Part shown: positions 1 through 6,032 of the stretch, piece after piece
Layout: every line of letters starts with the position of its first letter
How positions within the stretch are numbered: the first letter of the stretch is position 1
Assembly: GCA_002404465.1 (NCBI GenBank)
Contig: DHJT01000053.1
Location: forward strand, 1-20,600
Origin: Sutterella sp. UBA4713
Lineage (GTDB): Bacteria; Pseudomonadota; Gammaproteobacteria; Burkholderiales; Burkholderiaceae_F
DNA: 20,600 nt
Direction of reading: 5' to 3'
Translations under genes and position numbers: made by a program
Notes under the pieces: generated by a model
Database searches by the model: none
What the model was told of the DNA's origin: nothing
Seen by the model: the letters and a program-made list of their open reading frames with translations, nothing else

Positions 1-18
1 GCTGTGGATAAGTGCTTT

Positions 19-2028
19 ATGCAACACACACTAACCGATCAATTTGTACGTGTTATCGTCCAAGCGCCTATCGGGCCTTTGGACTATCGAGTTGACGAAA
101 CCACGAACGTTGCCGTCGGGGATCGGGTGCTTGTGACGCTCGGTACACGTCATGTTGTCGGAATTGTCGTCAAGGTGACGGCGTTTTCTGCTGTTGAAAG
201 TCGCAAATTGAAAAAAGTAATTCGCGTGCTCGGCGAAACTGTTCCGTTTAGTCGAGAGTGGTTGGAGTTGACGCGATTTACGGCGAATTACTATGTTCGT
301 TCCTGGGGTGAAATAGCGCTTTCTTCGCTACCCCGTTTCTTCAGACTTCTGCCGCGAGCTAGAAGAGAAGCGTCCCTGAAGCGGATTCGCGAAATCACAC
401 AGCCTAAAACGTTAGCAGGCACAATTCCACCCCTAAATACAGAACAACAAGAGGCTGTTCGTGTCGTTAGTAGCGCATCCGGGTTTTCTCCGTTTGTTTT
501 ATTCGGAGTTACTGGGTCGGGCAAGACGGAAGTGTACTTGCAAATTATGCAAGAGGTTCTTCGAAAGAAACCGGAAAATCAAGTGCTTTTGCTTGTTCCG
601 GAAATTAATCTTACGCCTCAACTCGAAGAGCGAGTCCGGGAGCGATTCCCCGATCAGATGGTTGTCACGCTCCATTCGGCTTTAAACGACGGGGAACGTG
701 CTCGCAATTGGCTTGCCGTGCATGAAGGCCGCGCTCGAATTCTTGTCGGCACGCGATTGGCGATTTTCGCCAGTTTTCGACACCTGTCCTTGGTTCTTGT
801 CGACGAGGAACACGACGATAGTTATAAATCTGACGACGGAGCACGATTTTCTGCACGGGATTTGGCGATTAAACGGGCGCAAATGAACGCTGTTGCTTGT
901 GTTTTGGGATCGGCGACACCATCACTTGAAACGTGGGATAAGGTACAAAAAGGTCTCTATCGAGTACTTCGCCTCTCTCATCGGGCCGTCAAAGAGGCGA
1001 AGCTTCCGGAAATCGCCGTTGTCGACAGGCGCAACGAGCGCGGAGCGGTTTTTGTTTCCGGGGTGCGTGAGGCCGTCGATGAGACTTTAAGGCAAGGACG
1101 ACAGGTTCTCATCTTTATCAACCGCCGAGGATATGCGCCGACAGTAACTTGTCCGGCTTGCGGATGGGTCAGCCGTTGTTTGCACTGCTCCGGATTTACG
1201 GTTTTCCATAAAAAAGAGGGACGCTTGGTTTGCCATCATTGTTCGGCAAGTTACCCGGTTCCTGAGCGTTGTCCTACGTGCGGCAATCCCGGGCTGGAGT
1301 CTGTCGGCACAGGCACTCAAAGAATTGAAGAGGCGCTTAATGTGCTTTGGCCCGATGCGCGTGTACTGCGCATTGACCGCGACAGTGTGCGCACAAAAAG
1401 TCAGGCTCAAAAAGCTTTTTCCGATGTGCATACCGGCAAGGCCGATATCGTTGTCGGGACACAAATGATTTCAAAAGGGCACGACTTTAAGCGCGTCGGT
1501 CTAGTGGTTATTTTAAATGCCGATGCGCTTCTTGTCAGTCCGAGCATTAAGGCCGAGGAACGTCTTTTTTCTCTCTTACTGCAAGTTTCCGGACGGGCCG
1601 GTCGATCGGGAGATCCCGGTCGCGTTTTGATTCAAAGTCGCTTTCCCGAGCACCCCCTTTACAGGGAAGTCATGGCTCAGGACTACGAAGCTTTTGCTAA
1701 GAGGGCGCTTTCAGAGAGATATGAAGCACGCATGCCGCCTTTTGTCCGACAGGCGCTACTTCTTTCACGCGCTAAGACCTTGGAATGTGCTTTGGGATTT
1801 TTGGAACGGGCCCGGGAAACCGCCGAACGTATCAACCGTGGCCGTGTTGTCCTTTATGATCCCGTACCGATGTCACTCATGCGCCTTAAAGATGAGGAAC
1901 GTGCGCAGTTGCTTGTTGAAGCAATGACACGAGCGCAACTAAACGCCTTTTTGATTGAATGGGTTTCGGTTCTAGAAAATGAGCACAATGTCTTTTGGAC
2001 TGTGGAAGTTGATCCGGCAGACCTGTAG
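19..2028 (+). CDS. priA: Primosomal protein N' (PriA), replication-restart 3'-5' DNA helicase
   Basis: PriA recognises stalled or repaired forks and reloads the replicative helicase (family knowledge). Residue numbers are from the ATG at 19. An N-terminal 3'-DNA-binding fold is seen (RVIVQAPIGPLDYRV, then GDRVLVTLGTRHVVGIVV). The Walker A motif GVTGSGKT has its lysine near residue 169, and a DEEH Walker B box sits in LVLVDEEHDDSYK. Four cysteine pairs (CPAC, CLHC, CHHC, CPTC) form the zinc-binding insertion. GTQRIEEAL and GTQMISKGHDF mark the second helicase lobe. At about 669 aa it is shorter than E. coli PriA (732 aa). The loss lies between the N-terminal domain and the helicase, where the winged helix should be. 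The start is uncertain: an in-frame GTG at 4 adds five residues, and the frame is open to the window edge, so a more upstream start cannot be excluded. Confidence 0.95.
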   Translation: MQHTLTDQFVRVIVQAPIGPLDYRVDETTNVAVGDRVLVTLGTRHVVGIVVKVTAFSAVESRKLKKVIRVLGETVPFSREWLELTRFTANYYVRSWGEIALSSLPRFFRLLPRARREASLKRIREITQPKTLAGTIPPLNTEQQEAVRVVSSASGFSPFVLFGVTGSGKTEVYLQIMQEVLRKKPENQVLLLVPEINLTPQLEERVRERFPDQMVVTLHSALNDGERARNWLAVHEGRARILVGTRLAIFASFRHLSLVLVDEEHDDSYKSDDGARFSARDLAIKRAQMNAVACVLGSATPSLETWDKVQKGLYRVLRLSHRAVKEAKLPEIAVVDRRNERGAVFVSGVREAVDETLRQGRQVLIFINRRGYAPTVTCPACGWVSRCLHCSGFTVFHKKEGRLVCHHCSASYPVPERCPTCGNPGLESVGTGTQRIEEALNVLWPDARVLRIDRDSVRTKSQAQKAFSDVHTGKADIVVGTQMISKGHDFKRVGLVVILNADALLVSPSIKAEERLFSLLLQVSGRAGRSGDPGRVLIQSRFPEHPLYREVMAQDYEAFAKRALSERYEARMPPFVRQALLLSRAKTLECALGFLERARETAERINRGRVVLYDPVPMSLMRLKDEERAQLLVEAMTRAQLNAFLIEWVSVLENEHNVFWTVEVDPADL

Positions 2029-2054
2029 TGCGGTTTTATGCGCACAGGTATAAT
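2026..2054 (+). promoter_or_regulatory. Promoter of tRNA-Arg
   Basis: A perfect TATAAT -10 hexamer lies at 2049-2054, ten bases before the mature tRNA 5' end, so transcription would start around 2061. The -35 region, which overlaps the priA stop codon, is poor (TAGTGC at 17-bp spacing). The bases between -10 and start are GC-rich (GCCGAGCG), a discriminator type usually linked to stringent control of stable RNA genes. The -10 box is seen; the regulation is inferred. Confidence 0.6.
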
Positions 2055-2064
2055 GCCGAGCGTT

Positions 2065-2140
2065 GTCTCCGTAGTTCAACTGGATAGAATGCGGCCCTCC
2101 GAAGGCTGTGATGTGGGTTCGAGTCCCGCCGGAGGCACCA
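2065..2140 (+). tRNA. tRNA-Arg, anticodon CCG (reads codon CGG)
   Basis: The full cloverleaf can be folded by eye. The acceptor stem is GTCTCCG (2065-2071) with CGGAGGC (2130-2136), with one G-U pair. The D arm is GTTC/GAAT and the anticodon stem CGGCC/GGCTG. The anticodon loop CTCCGAA puts CCG at 2099-2101. A four-base variable loop is followed by T stem GTGGG/CCCGC around TTCGAGT. The discriminator is A, and the CCA end (2138-2140) is encoded. The gene is 76 nt long and sits in the gap between priA and ubiE. Confidence 0.97.
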
Positions 2141-2151
2141 GAATTCCTTGT

Positions 2152-2185
2152 AAGCCGGGGAAGTTTTTCCGCCGGCTTTGCTTTC
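2152..2185 (+). terminator. Hairpin after tRNA-Arg, probable weak terminator or processing stem
   Basis: Arms AAGCCGG (2152-2158) and CCGGCTT (2172-2178) are perfect complements. They are extended inward by GGAA/TTCC with one bulged base, giving about 11 pairs. The following tract (TTGCTTTCT) is only moderately T-rich, so termination may be partial. It lies between the tRNA and the ubiE start, and would either separate the two transcripts or trim the tRNA 3' side. Confidence 0.55.
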
Positions 2186-2200
2186 TATAGGCTTTCCCCT

Positions 2201-2956
2201 GTGCAATCGCAGCAAGAAAAACAAGAAAAGAAGGTCTCTTTCGGATTTCGGGAAGTCCCTGAGTCGGAAAAGGCGCATGATGTCAAACAGGTTTTCGATT
2301 CTGTCGCGAAGAAATACGATTTGATGAACGACTTACTGAGTTTCGGTTTGCATCGACTCTGGAAAAGAAAAACGATTCGTGCTTCGGGCTTAAAAAAAGG
2401 AAGTCGTGTCCTTGATATTGCGTCGGGGACGTGCGATTTGGCTTTGGCGTTTTCGCCGATTGTCGGAAAAACAGGGCAAGTGTGGGCAACGGATATTAAC
2501 TATGCCATGCTCTCGGAGGGGGCTAAGCGTATTGCACGAGCCGATTCGGGCGCGCATGTCGTTCAGTGTGACTGCGAGAGTCTTCCGTTTGCCGATAACA
2601 CGTTTGATGTTGTTACGGTTTCGTTCGGATTACGCAACATGACGCACAAGGAAAAAGCACTTTGCGAAATGCTACGAGTGACGAGGCCGGGAGGGCGTGT
2701 TCTGGTCCTTGAGTTTAGCCATTGTTGGAAGATTCTCCGTCCGTTTTATGATTTCTACTCTTTTACCGTAATGCCCAGGCTCGGAGCACTCGTTGCCGGA
2801 GATGCAAAAAGTTACAGATATTTAGCGGAATCCATTCGTGTACACCCGGATCAAAAGACCCTGGCTGATATGATGCGCAAAGCGGGGTTTAGTCAAGTGT
2901 TCTGGAAAAACCTGACATTCGGGGTGTGTGCTCTGCATATCGGACTTAAATCCTGA
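2201..2956 (+). CDS. ubiE: Ubiquinone/menaquinone biosynthesis C-methyltransferase UbiE
   Basis: SAM-dependent C-methylation of the quinone ring (demethylmenaquinone to menaquinone, and the matching ubiquinone step), acting at the inner membrane (family knowledge). The GTG start at 2201 gives 251 aa, the same length as E. coli UbiE, and opens into the family N-terminus: SFGFREV, then VFDSVAKKYDLMNDLLSFGLHRLWKR. SAM motif I is VLDIASGTCDLA (residues 70-81). FGLRNM (142-147), TRPGGRVLVLEFS (161-173) and the C-terminal GVCALHIG are typical. The frame is open back into the tRNA gene, but that upstream part is only translated tRNA. The ribosome-binding site before GTG is weak. Motif I reads SGTCD where E. 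coli has GGTGD. A terminator follows. Confidence 0.95.
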   Translation: MQSQQEKQEKKVSFGFREVPESEKAHDVKQVFDSVAKKYDLMNDLLSFGLHRLWKRKTIRASGLKKGSRVLDIASGTCDLALAFSPIVGKTGQVWATDINYAMLSEGAKRIARADSGAHVVQCDCESLPFADNTFDVVTVSFGLRNMTHKEKALCEMLRVTRPGGRVLVLEFSHCWKILRPFYDFYSFTVMPRLGALVAGDAKSYRYLAESIRVHPDQKTLADMMRKAGFSQVFWKNLTFGVCALHIGLKS

Positions 2957-2964
2957 AATATTTT

Positions 2965-2991
2965 CCCGAGTTTCGAAACAATCGGGCTTTT
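2965..2991 (+). terminator. Rho-independent terminator after ubiE
   Basis: Stem CCCGA (2965-2969) with TCGGG (2982-2986), followed by CTTTT. The loop contains a short self-complementary GTTTCGAAAC that could lengthen the fold. The outer stem is short, so leakage into the next gene is possible. It starts nine bases after the ubiE stop codon. Confidence 0.6.
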
Positions 2992-3014
2992 AACGACATT
3001 TACGCTATAGACTC

Positions 3015-3926
3015 ATGAAGAAATTTTTTGCACTCCTGGCCGTGACTTTTTTGCTTGCCTCTTGCGTGGCAGAGGCTGATGCTGCGATGCGCTTCGGCGG
3101 CGGTCGCAGTTTCGGACGTTCAACGAGCAGTTTGTTTCAAAAGGCTCCGGCCCCTAAACCCGGCCTTGCCGGACAGACGGCACCCGGCGCAAGCAAAGTA
3201 GCCCCCGGCGCAACCAAGCAAAATGCCTCTGCGTCGGCTTCGGCTAAAACGGCGGCCCCGGCTGCGACGGCCCGCCCCATGGGCGGCATGCTTATGGGCA
3301 TTGCGACATTTTTTGGAATCGCGGCACTTGTGAGCGCTCTGGGTCTTTCTGCCGGATTTGCCCAAGTTTTGACGGCGCTTGCGATCGGTCTGCTGATTTA
3401 TTTCGGTTTGCGTTTTGTTGCGGGACGTTTTTTGGCTTCTCGCGTCTCTGAAACACAGCGTCAGCAGACGAGAAATTGGCAGGAGACGGCCGATCACGGG
3501 CAAACGCGACCCGGAAGTGCTATGGACAGTTTCTCTTCGGCAGGTATTGAGTCGCTTTCAATCCCTGCAGGTTTTGATGCCAAGGGTTTTGAGAGTGAGG
3601 CGCGAAAAAACTTTATTCGGCTTCAAAAGGCTTGGGACAAGGCAGATGTGATTTCCGTTGCGGATTTCATGACGAATGACTTTTTTATTGCGCTTACGCA
3701 TGAGTTGCGCAATCACGGCACGCAGGTCCAGACAAGTGAAATTGTCAATCTGACGGTGCGTCTGCTTGGTGTTGTGCATGAGAAAAGTGAATATGCCGCC
3801 GTGGTGTCCTTCAATGGGGCAATGAAGATTAACGGCCAATTCGAGCAAGTCAGCGAGCGATGGCTCCTTGTTCGTGCCGATGATGAATCCACCGGCTGGC
3901 TTTTGGCCGGCATTGAGCAGGTCTGA
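3015..3926 (+). CDS. Tim44-like domain protein, exported or membrane-anchored
   Basis: The N-terminus is a clear export signal (MKKFFALLAVTFLLASC...ADA). It offers both a lipobox (L14-A15-S16-C17) and a signal-peptidase-I-type A-x-A site a few residues later, followed by the glycine-rich RFGGGRSFGR seen in this family. Residues about 40-90 are low-complexity Ala/Pro/Thr with two near-repeats (APGASKV, APGATKQ). One or two hydrophobic segments span about 93-135. The C-terminal 120 residues resemble the Tim44-like fold (KNFIRLQKAWDKAD, then FMTNDFF...LTHEL). A Tim44-domain gene near ubiE recurs in Betaproteobacteria from general memory. The biochemical role is not known. No Shine-Dalgarno sequence is visible before the ATG. 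A poor TATAGA lies at 3006-3011. Confidence 0.85.
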   Translation: MKKFFALLAVTFLLASCVAEADAAMRFGGGRSFGRSTSSLFQKAPAPKPGLAGQTAPGASKVAPGATKQNASASASAKTAAPAATARPMGGMLMGIATFFGIAALVSALGLSAGFAQVLTALAIGLLIYFGLRFVAGRFLASRVSETQRQQTRNWQETADHGQTRPGSAMDSFSSAGIESLSIPAGFDAKGFESEARKNFIRLQKAWDKADVISVADFMTNDFFIALTHELRNHGTQVQTSEIVNLTVRLLGVVHEKSEYAAVVSFNGAMKINGQFEQVSERWLLVRADDESTGWLLAGIEQV

Positions 3927-4081
3927 GCGCTTTTGACGCGCCGACGCGCGCAAAGAGGCAACAAACGTACGGTCATCATGAAGCTTCACTCGGGACTGGA
4001 TCGGCGAGAAACGGCTTGGATGTGTGGAATAAAATGACCAAAATCGCAGACTAACCGCAATTGAGTAAAGGAGTCTTCCCG

Positions 4082-4978
4082 ATGGAACATGCTGAAGCGA
4101 AGTTGCGCCTTACAGAGGTCATGACGCAACTGACCGCCTATTTTGGCAAACATCTTCCCGACGATGTTTTAAAACGCCTGACAGAGCTCAAGACTGAGCA
4201 AAAAAGTGAACTCTCATCTCTGGTATACGACACGATGTTTCGGGATTTGGCACTTGCTGATGACCGAGATGTTCCCCTGTGCCAAGATACGGGTGTCATT
4301 CAATACTTTATCGAGTGCGGGGCAGACTTTCCGTACCTAGGAGATCTCCCGCAGGTTCTTACGATTGCAACACGCGAGGCAACGAAAAAAGCGCCGTTGC
4401 GACACAATGCCGTCGAGATTTTCGATGAAAAGAACACGGGAACCAACACGGGCTATCGCATCCCGTGGCTCGATTGGGATATTGTCGAAGGTGATGCGTG
4501 CACAATCCATTGTTACATGGCAGGAGGCGGTTGCTCACTACCGGGTGTTGCGAAGGTTCTCATGCCTGTTGAGGGCTACGAAGGCATTCTTCGTTTTATC
4601 TTTGATATGGTGACTGAACGAGGTATCAATGCTTGTCCTCCTCTTTTATTGGGTGTGGGTATCGCAGGGTCTGCTGAAGTCGCATCCCGCCTGAGCAAAA
4701 AGGCGCTGATGCGGCAGATTGGGACTCATAACCCCAATCCGAAGGGCGCGGACTTTGAGCGTCTTATTGAGGAAGGTTTAAATGAGCTCAATATCGGACC
4801 GCAGGGTCTTACCGGAACTCATTCCGTGATGGCGGTGCATGTTGAACAGGCTGCGCGTCATCCCTCGTGTCTGGCCGTCGGGCTTTCTACGGGATGCTGG
4901 GCTCATCGTCGTGCAACGATTCGATTTGCTTCGGATTTATCTTACGAAGTCCTTACACATAAAGGGGCGAAATTATGA
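4082..4978 (+). CDS. ttdA: L(+)-tartrate dehydratase alpha subunit (class-I [4Fe-4S] hydro-lyase; fumarase alpha is the alternative)
   Basis: It carries the iron-sulfur half of a two-subunit hydro-lyase. TtdAB dehydrates L-tartrate to oxaloacetate; related pairs are fumarases. Family blocks are plentiful: LCQDTG (C67), KAPLRHNAVEIFDEKNTG, YMAGGGCSLPG, VLMPVEGYEG, NACPPLLLGVGI (C185), IGPQGLTG and STGCWAHRR. Likely cluster ligands are C67, C185 and either C263 (RHPSC) or C272 (STGC). As recalled, E. coli TtdA lacks the former, which favours C272. At 298 aa it matches TtdA length and reads closer to TtdA than to the fumarases I can recall. The ATG at 4082 is chosen because AAAGGAG (4067-4073) sits eight bases upstream; an in-frame TTG at 4061 is too early. 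It overlaps ttdB by four bases (ATGA), implying coupled translation. Confidence 0.8.
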   Translation: MEHAEAKLRLTEVMTQLTAYFGKHLPDDVLKRLTELKTEQKSELSSLVYDTMFRDLALADDRDVPLCQDTGVIQYFIECGADFPYLGDLPQVLTIATREATKKAPLRHNAVEIFDEKNTGTNTGYRIPWLDWDIVEGDACTIHCYMAGGGCSLPGVAKVLMPVEGYEGILRFIFDMVTERGINACPPLLLGVGIAGSAEVASRLSKKALMRQIGTHNPNPKGADFERLIEEGLNELNIGPQGLTGTHSVMAVHVEQAARHPSCLAVGLSTGCWAHRRATIRFASDLSYEVLTHKGAKL

Positions 4979-5592
4979 GCACCAAGCTTCTTAAAACACC
5001 GATTAAGGCTGAAGATCTCGAGGACATTCACGTAGGAGACATCATTTATTTGACGGGCACTCTTGTGACTTCGAGAGACTGTGTGCATACGCGCCTTGTT
5101 AAGCAAGGACGACAACTGCCGGTTGATCTAAAAGAAAAGGCAATTTTTCATGCCGGTCCCATCATGCAAAGCGACAAAAGCTCACCTTCAGGATACAAAG
5201 TTGTTTCCATCGGCCCGACGACGTCCATGCGCATGGAAAAGTTCGAGTATGAATTCGTTCGTGAAACCGGTGTGCGCCTTATTGTCGGAAAGGGCGGAAT
5301 GGGTCCTAACACGGTTCGGGCATGTTCGGAATTTAAGGCACTTCATTGTGTATTTCCGGGCGGATGCGCGGTCGTGGCTGCAAGTTGTGTTGAGGAGGTT
5401 CAAGATGTCCAGTGGCACGACTTAGGGATGCCCGAAGCGATGTGGGTCATGCGTGTAAAGGAGTTCGGCCCGTTGATTGTTTCTATTGATACGCATGGCG
5501 AAAATCTTTTTGAAAAGAACAAAGTGCTTTTTAATGAAAGAAAGAAGCCCATTGTTGAACGCCTTATCCCGAAAATCGAATACATTGACTAA
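4975..5592 (+). CDS. ttdB: L(+)-tartrate dehydratase beta subunit (fumarase beta is the alternative)
   Basis: Partner of the preceding alpha subunit and equivalent to the C-terminal half of class-I fumarases. Recognisable stretches are TPIKAEDLEDIHVGDIIYLTG, KAIFHAGPI, SIGPTTSMRMEKFEYEF, LIVGKGGMGP, ALHCVFPGGCAV, LGMPEAMWVMRVKEFGPLIV and SIDTHGENLF. These follow E. coli TtdB almost block for block. At 205 aa it is full length. The start codon overlaps the alpha stop (ATGA). No tartrate-specific regulator or antiporter lies beside the pair; the nearest transporter, a sodium symporter, is 440 bp away beyond a terminator. The substrate therefore rests on similarity alone. Confidence 0.8.
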   Translation: MSTKLLKTPIKAEDLEDIHVGDIIYLTGTLVTSRDCVHTRLVKQGRQLPVDLKEKAIFHAGPIMQSDKSSPSGYKVVSIGPTTSMRMEKFEYEFVRETGVRLIVGKGGMGPNTVRACSEFKALHCVFPGGCAVVAASCVEEVQDVQWHDLGMPEAMWVMRVKEFGPLIVSIDTHGENLFEKNKVLFNERKKPIVERLIPKIEYID

Positions 5593-5650
5593 GTCGGGGG
5601 CTGTCGGCGCTGTTTCTTGCTTCAGCGTTCTTTCGTTTCGATGAAGAACA

Positions 5651-5676
5651 AAGACCGAGATTTTCTCGGTTTTTTG
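5651..5676 (+). terminator. Rho-independent terminator after ttdAB
   Basis: Arms ACCGAGA (5654-5660) and TCTCGGT (5664-5670) enclose a three-base loop. The stem can be lengthened outward by A-T pairs, and a run of six T follows (5670-5675). It ends the ttdAB transcript about 60 bases after the stop codon. Confidence 0.85.
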
Positions 5677-5836
5677 TTGTCGACGGAGCGTTTTTTCGTG
5701 TTGCCAGAATGCGACGCCTGAAACGGGAGCTATAGGTATTGATTTCAAGTAGATCGCATCAAAACCCCTGTAAACATTGGCATTTCCGAGAGGGCTCCTT
5801 TTGGAAAAAAGAGTCAAACGAGCCGTTTTTCGGGGT

Positions 5837-5884
5837 GAGAAATCGGCCAAAGTTTGACCTCGATGAAACTTTCGGGGATTTCTC
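5837..5884. repeat. 48-nt nested inverted repeat
   Basis: Outer arms GAGAAATC (5837-5844) and GATTTCTC (5877-5884) are perfect 8-bp complements. Inner arms AAAGTTT (5849-5855) and AAACTTT (5866-5872) are perfect 7-bp complements. The two layers are separated by a 4x4 internal loop and closed by a ten-base loop. No T-run follows, so it is not a standard terminator. It could be an RNA hairpin or a double operator. Confidence 0.7.
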
Positions 5885-5897
5885 CAAAAAAAATCGA

Positions 5898-5920
5898 ATC
5901 ACGGGAAATTTTTCCGTGAT
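5898..5920. repeat. 23-nt inverted repeat next to a -10-like element
   Basis: Arms ATCACGG (5898-5904) and CCGTGAT (5914-5920) flank an A/T-rich centre that can pair further. TATACT begins eight bases later at 5928, so the repeat would cover the -35/spacer region of such a promoter, where a repressor or activator site could sit. Confidence 0.65.
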
Positions 5921-6032
5921 ACCTCCCTATACTGCGCCTCCGCAAAAAAATTTCCGTCTTCCCTTGTGTTAAAGGCGCATCGGAGGACTTCTGCAAGAAC
6001 CTAAGTCGTTACGCTTTTTTGGAGATTTGCTA

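Larger units (their letters stand above)
5677..6032 (+). other. Gene-free leader upstream of the sodium symporter, rich in inverted repeats
   Basis: No convincing coding sequence is present; the only longer open frame (5739-5972) has no family features or ribosome-binding site. The stretch holds: arms ATGCGA (5709-5714) / TCGCAT (5754-5759); a nested 48-nt repeat (5837-5884); a 23-nt repeat (5898-5920); a -10-like TATACT (5928-5933) with no good -35; and two overlapping pairings, TGCGCC (5933-5938) / GGCGCA (5974-5979) and CCTCCG (5937-5942) / CGGAGG (5981-5986), which exclude each other. The density suggests a structured control region for the symporter, but no known riboswitch class was recognised. 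Confidence 0.5.

Noticed and set aside
2108..2200. N-terminal extension of ubiE reading into the tRNA gene (MWVRVPPEAP...)
   Set aside because: This is translated tRNA T-arm and CCA end, a known annotation artefact. The GTG at 2201 gives the exact family length.
3929..3956. GC-rich hairpin after the Tim44-domain gene as a terminator
   Set aside because: Arms pair imperfectly and no T-run follows.
4030..4035. TAAAAT as the ttdA -10 box
   Set aside because: No supporting -35 or extended -10; possible, but too weak to list as a feature.
5739..5972. Possible 77-aa protein upstream of the symporter
   Set aside because: No ribosome-binding site, no recognisable family, and the sequence is explained by inverted repeats. 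Its composition looks non-coding.
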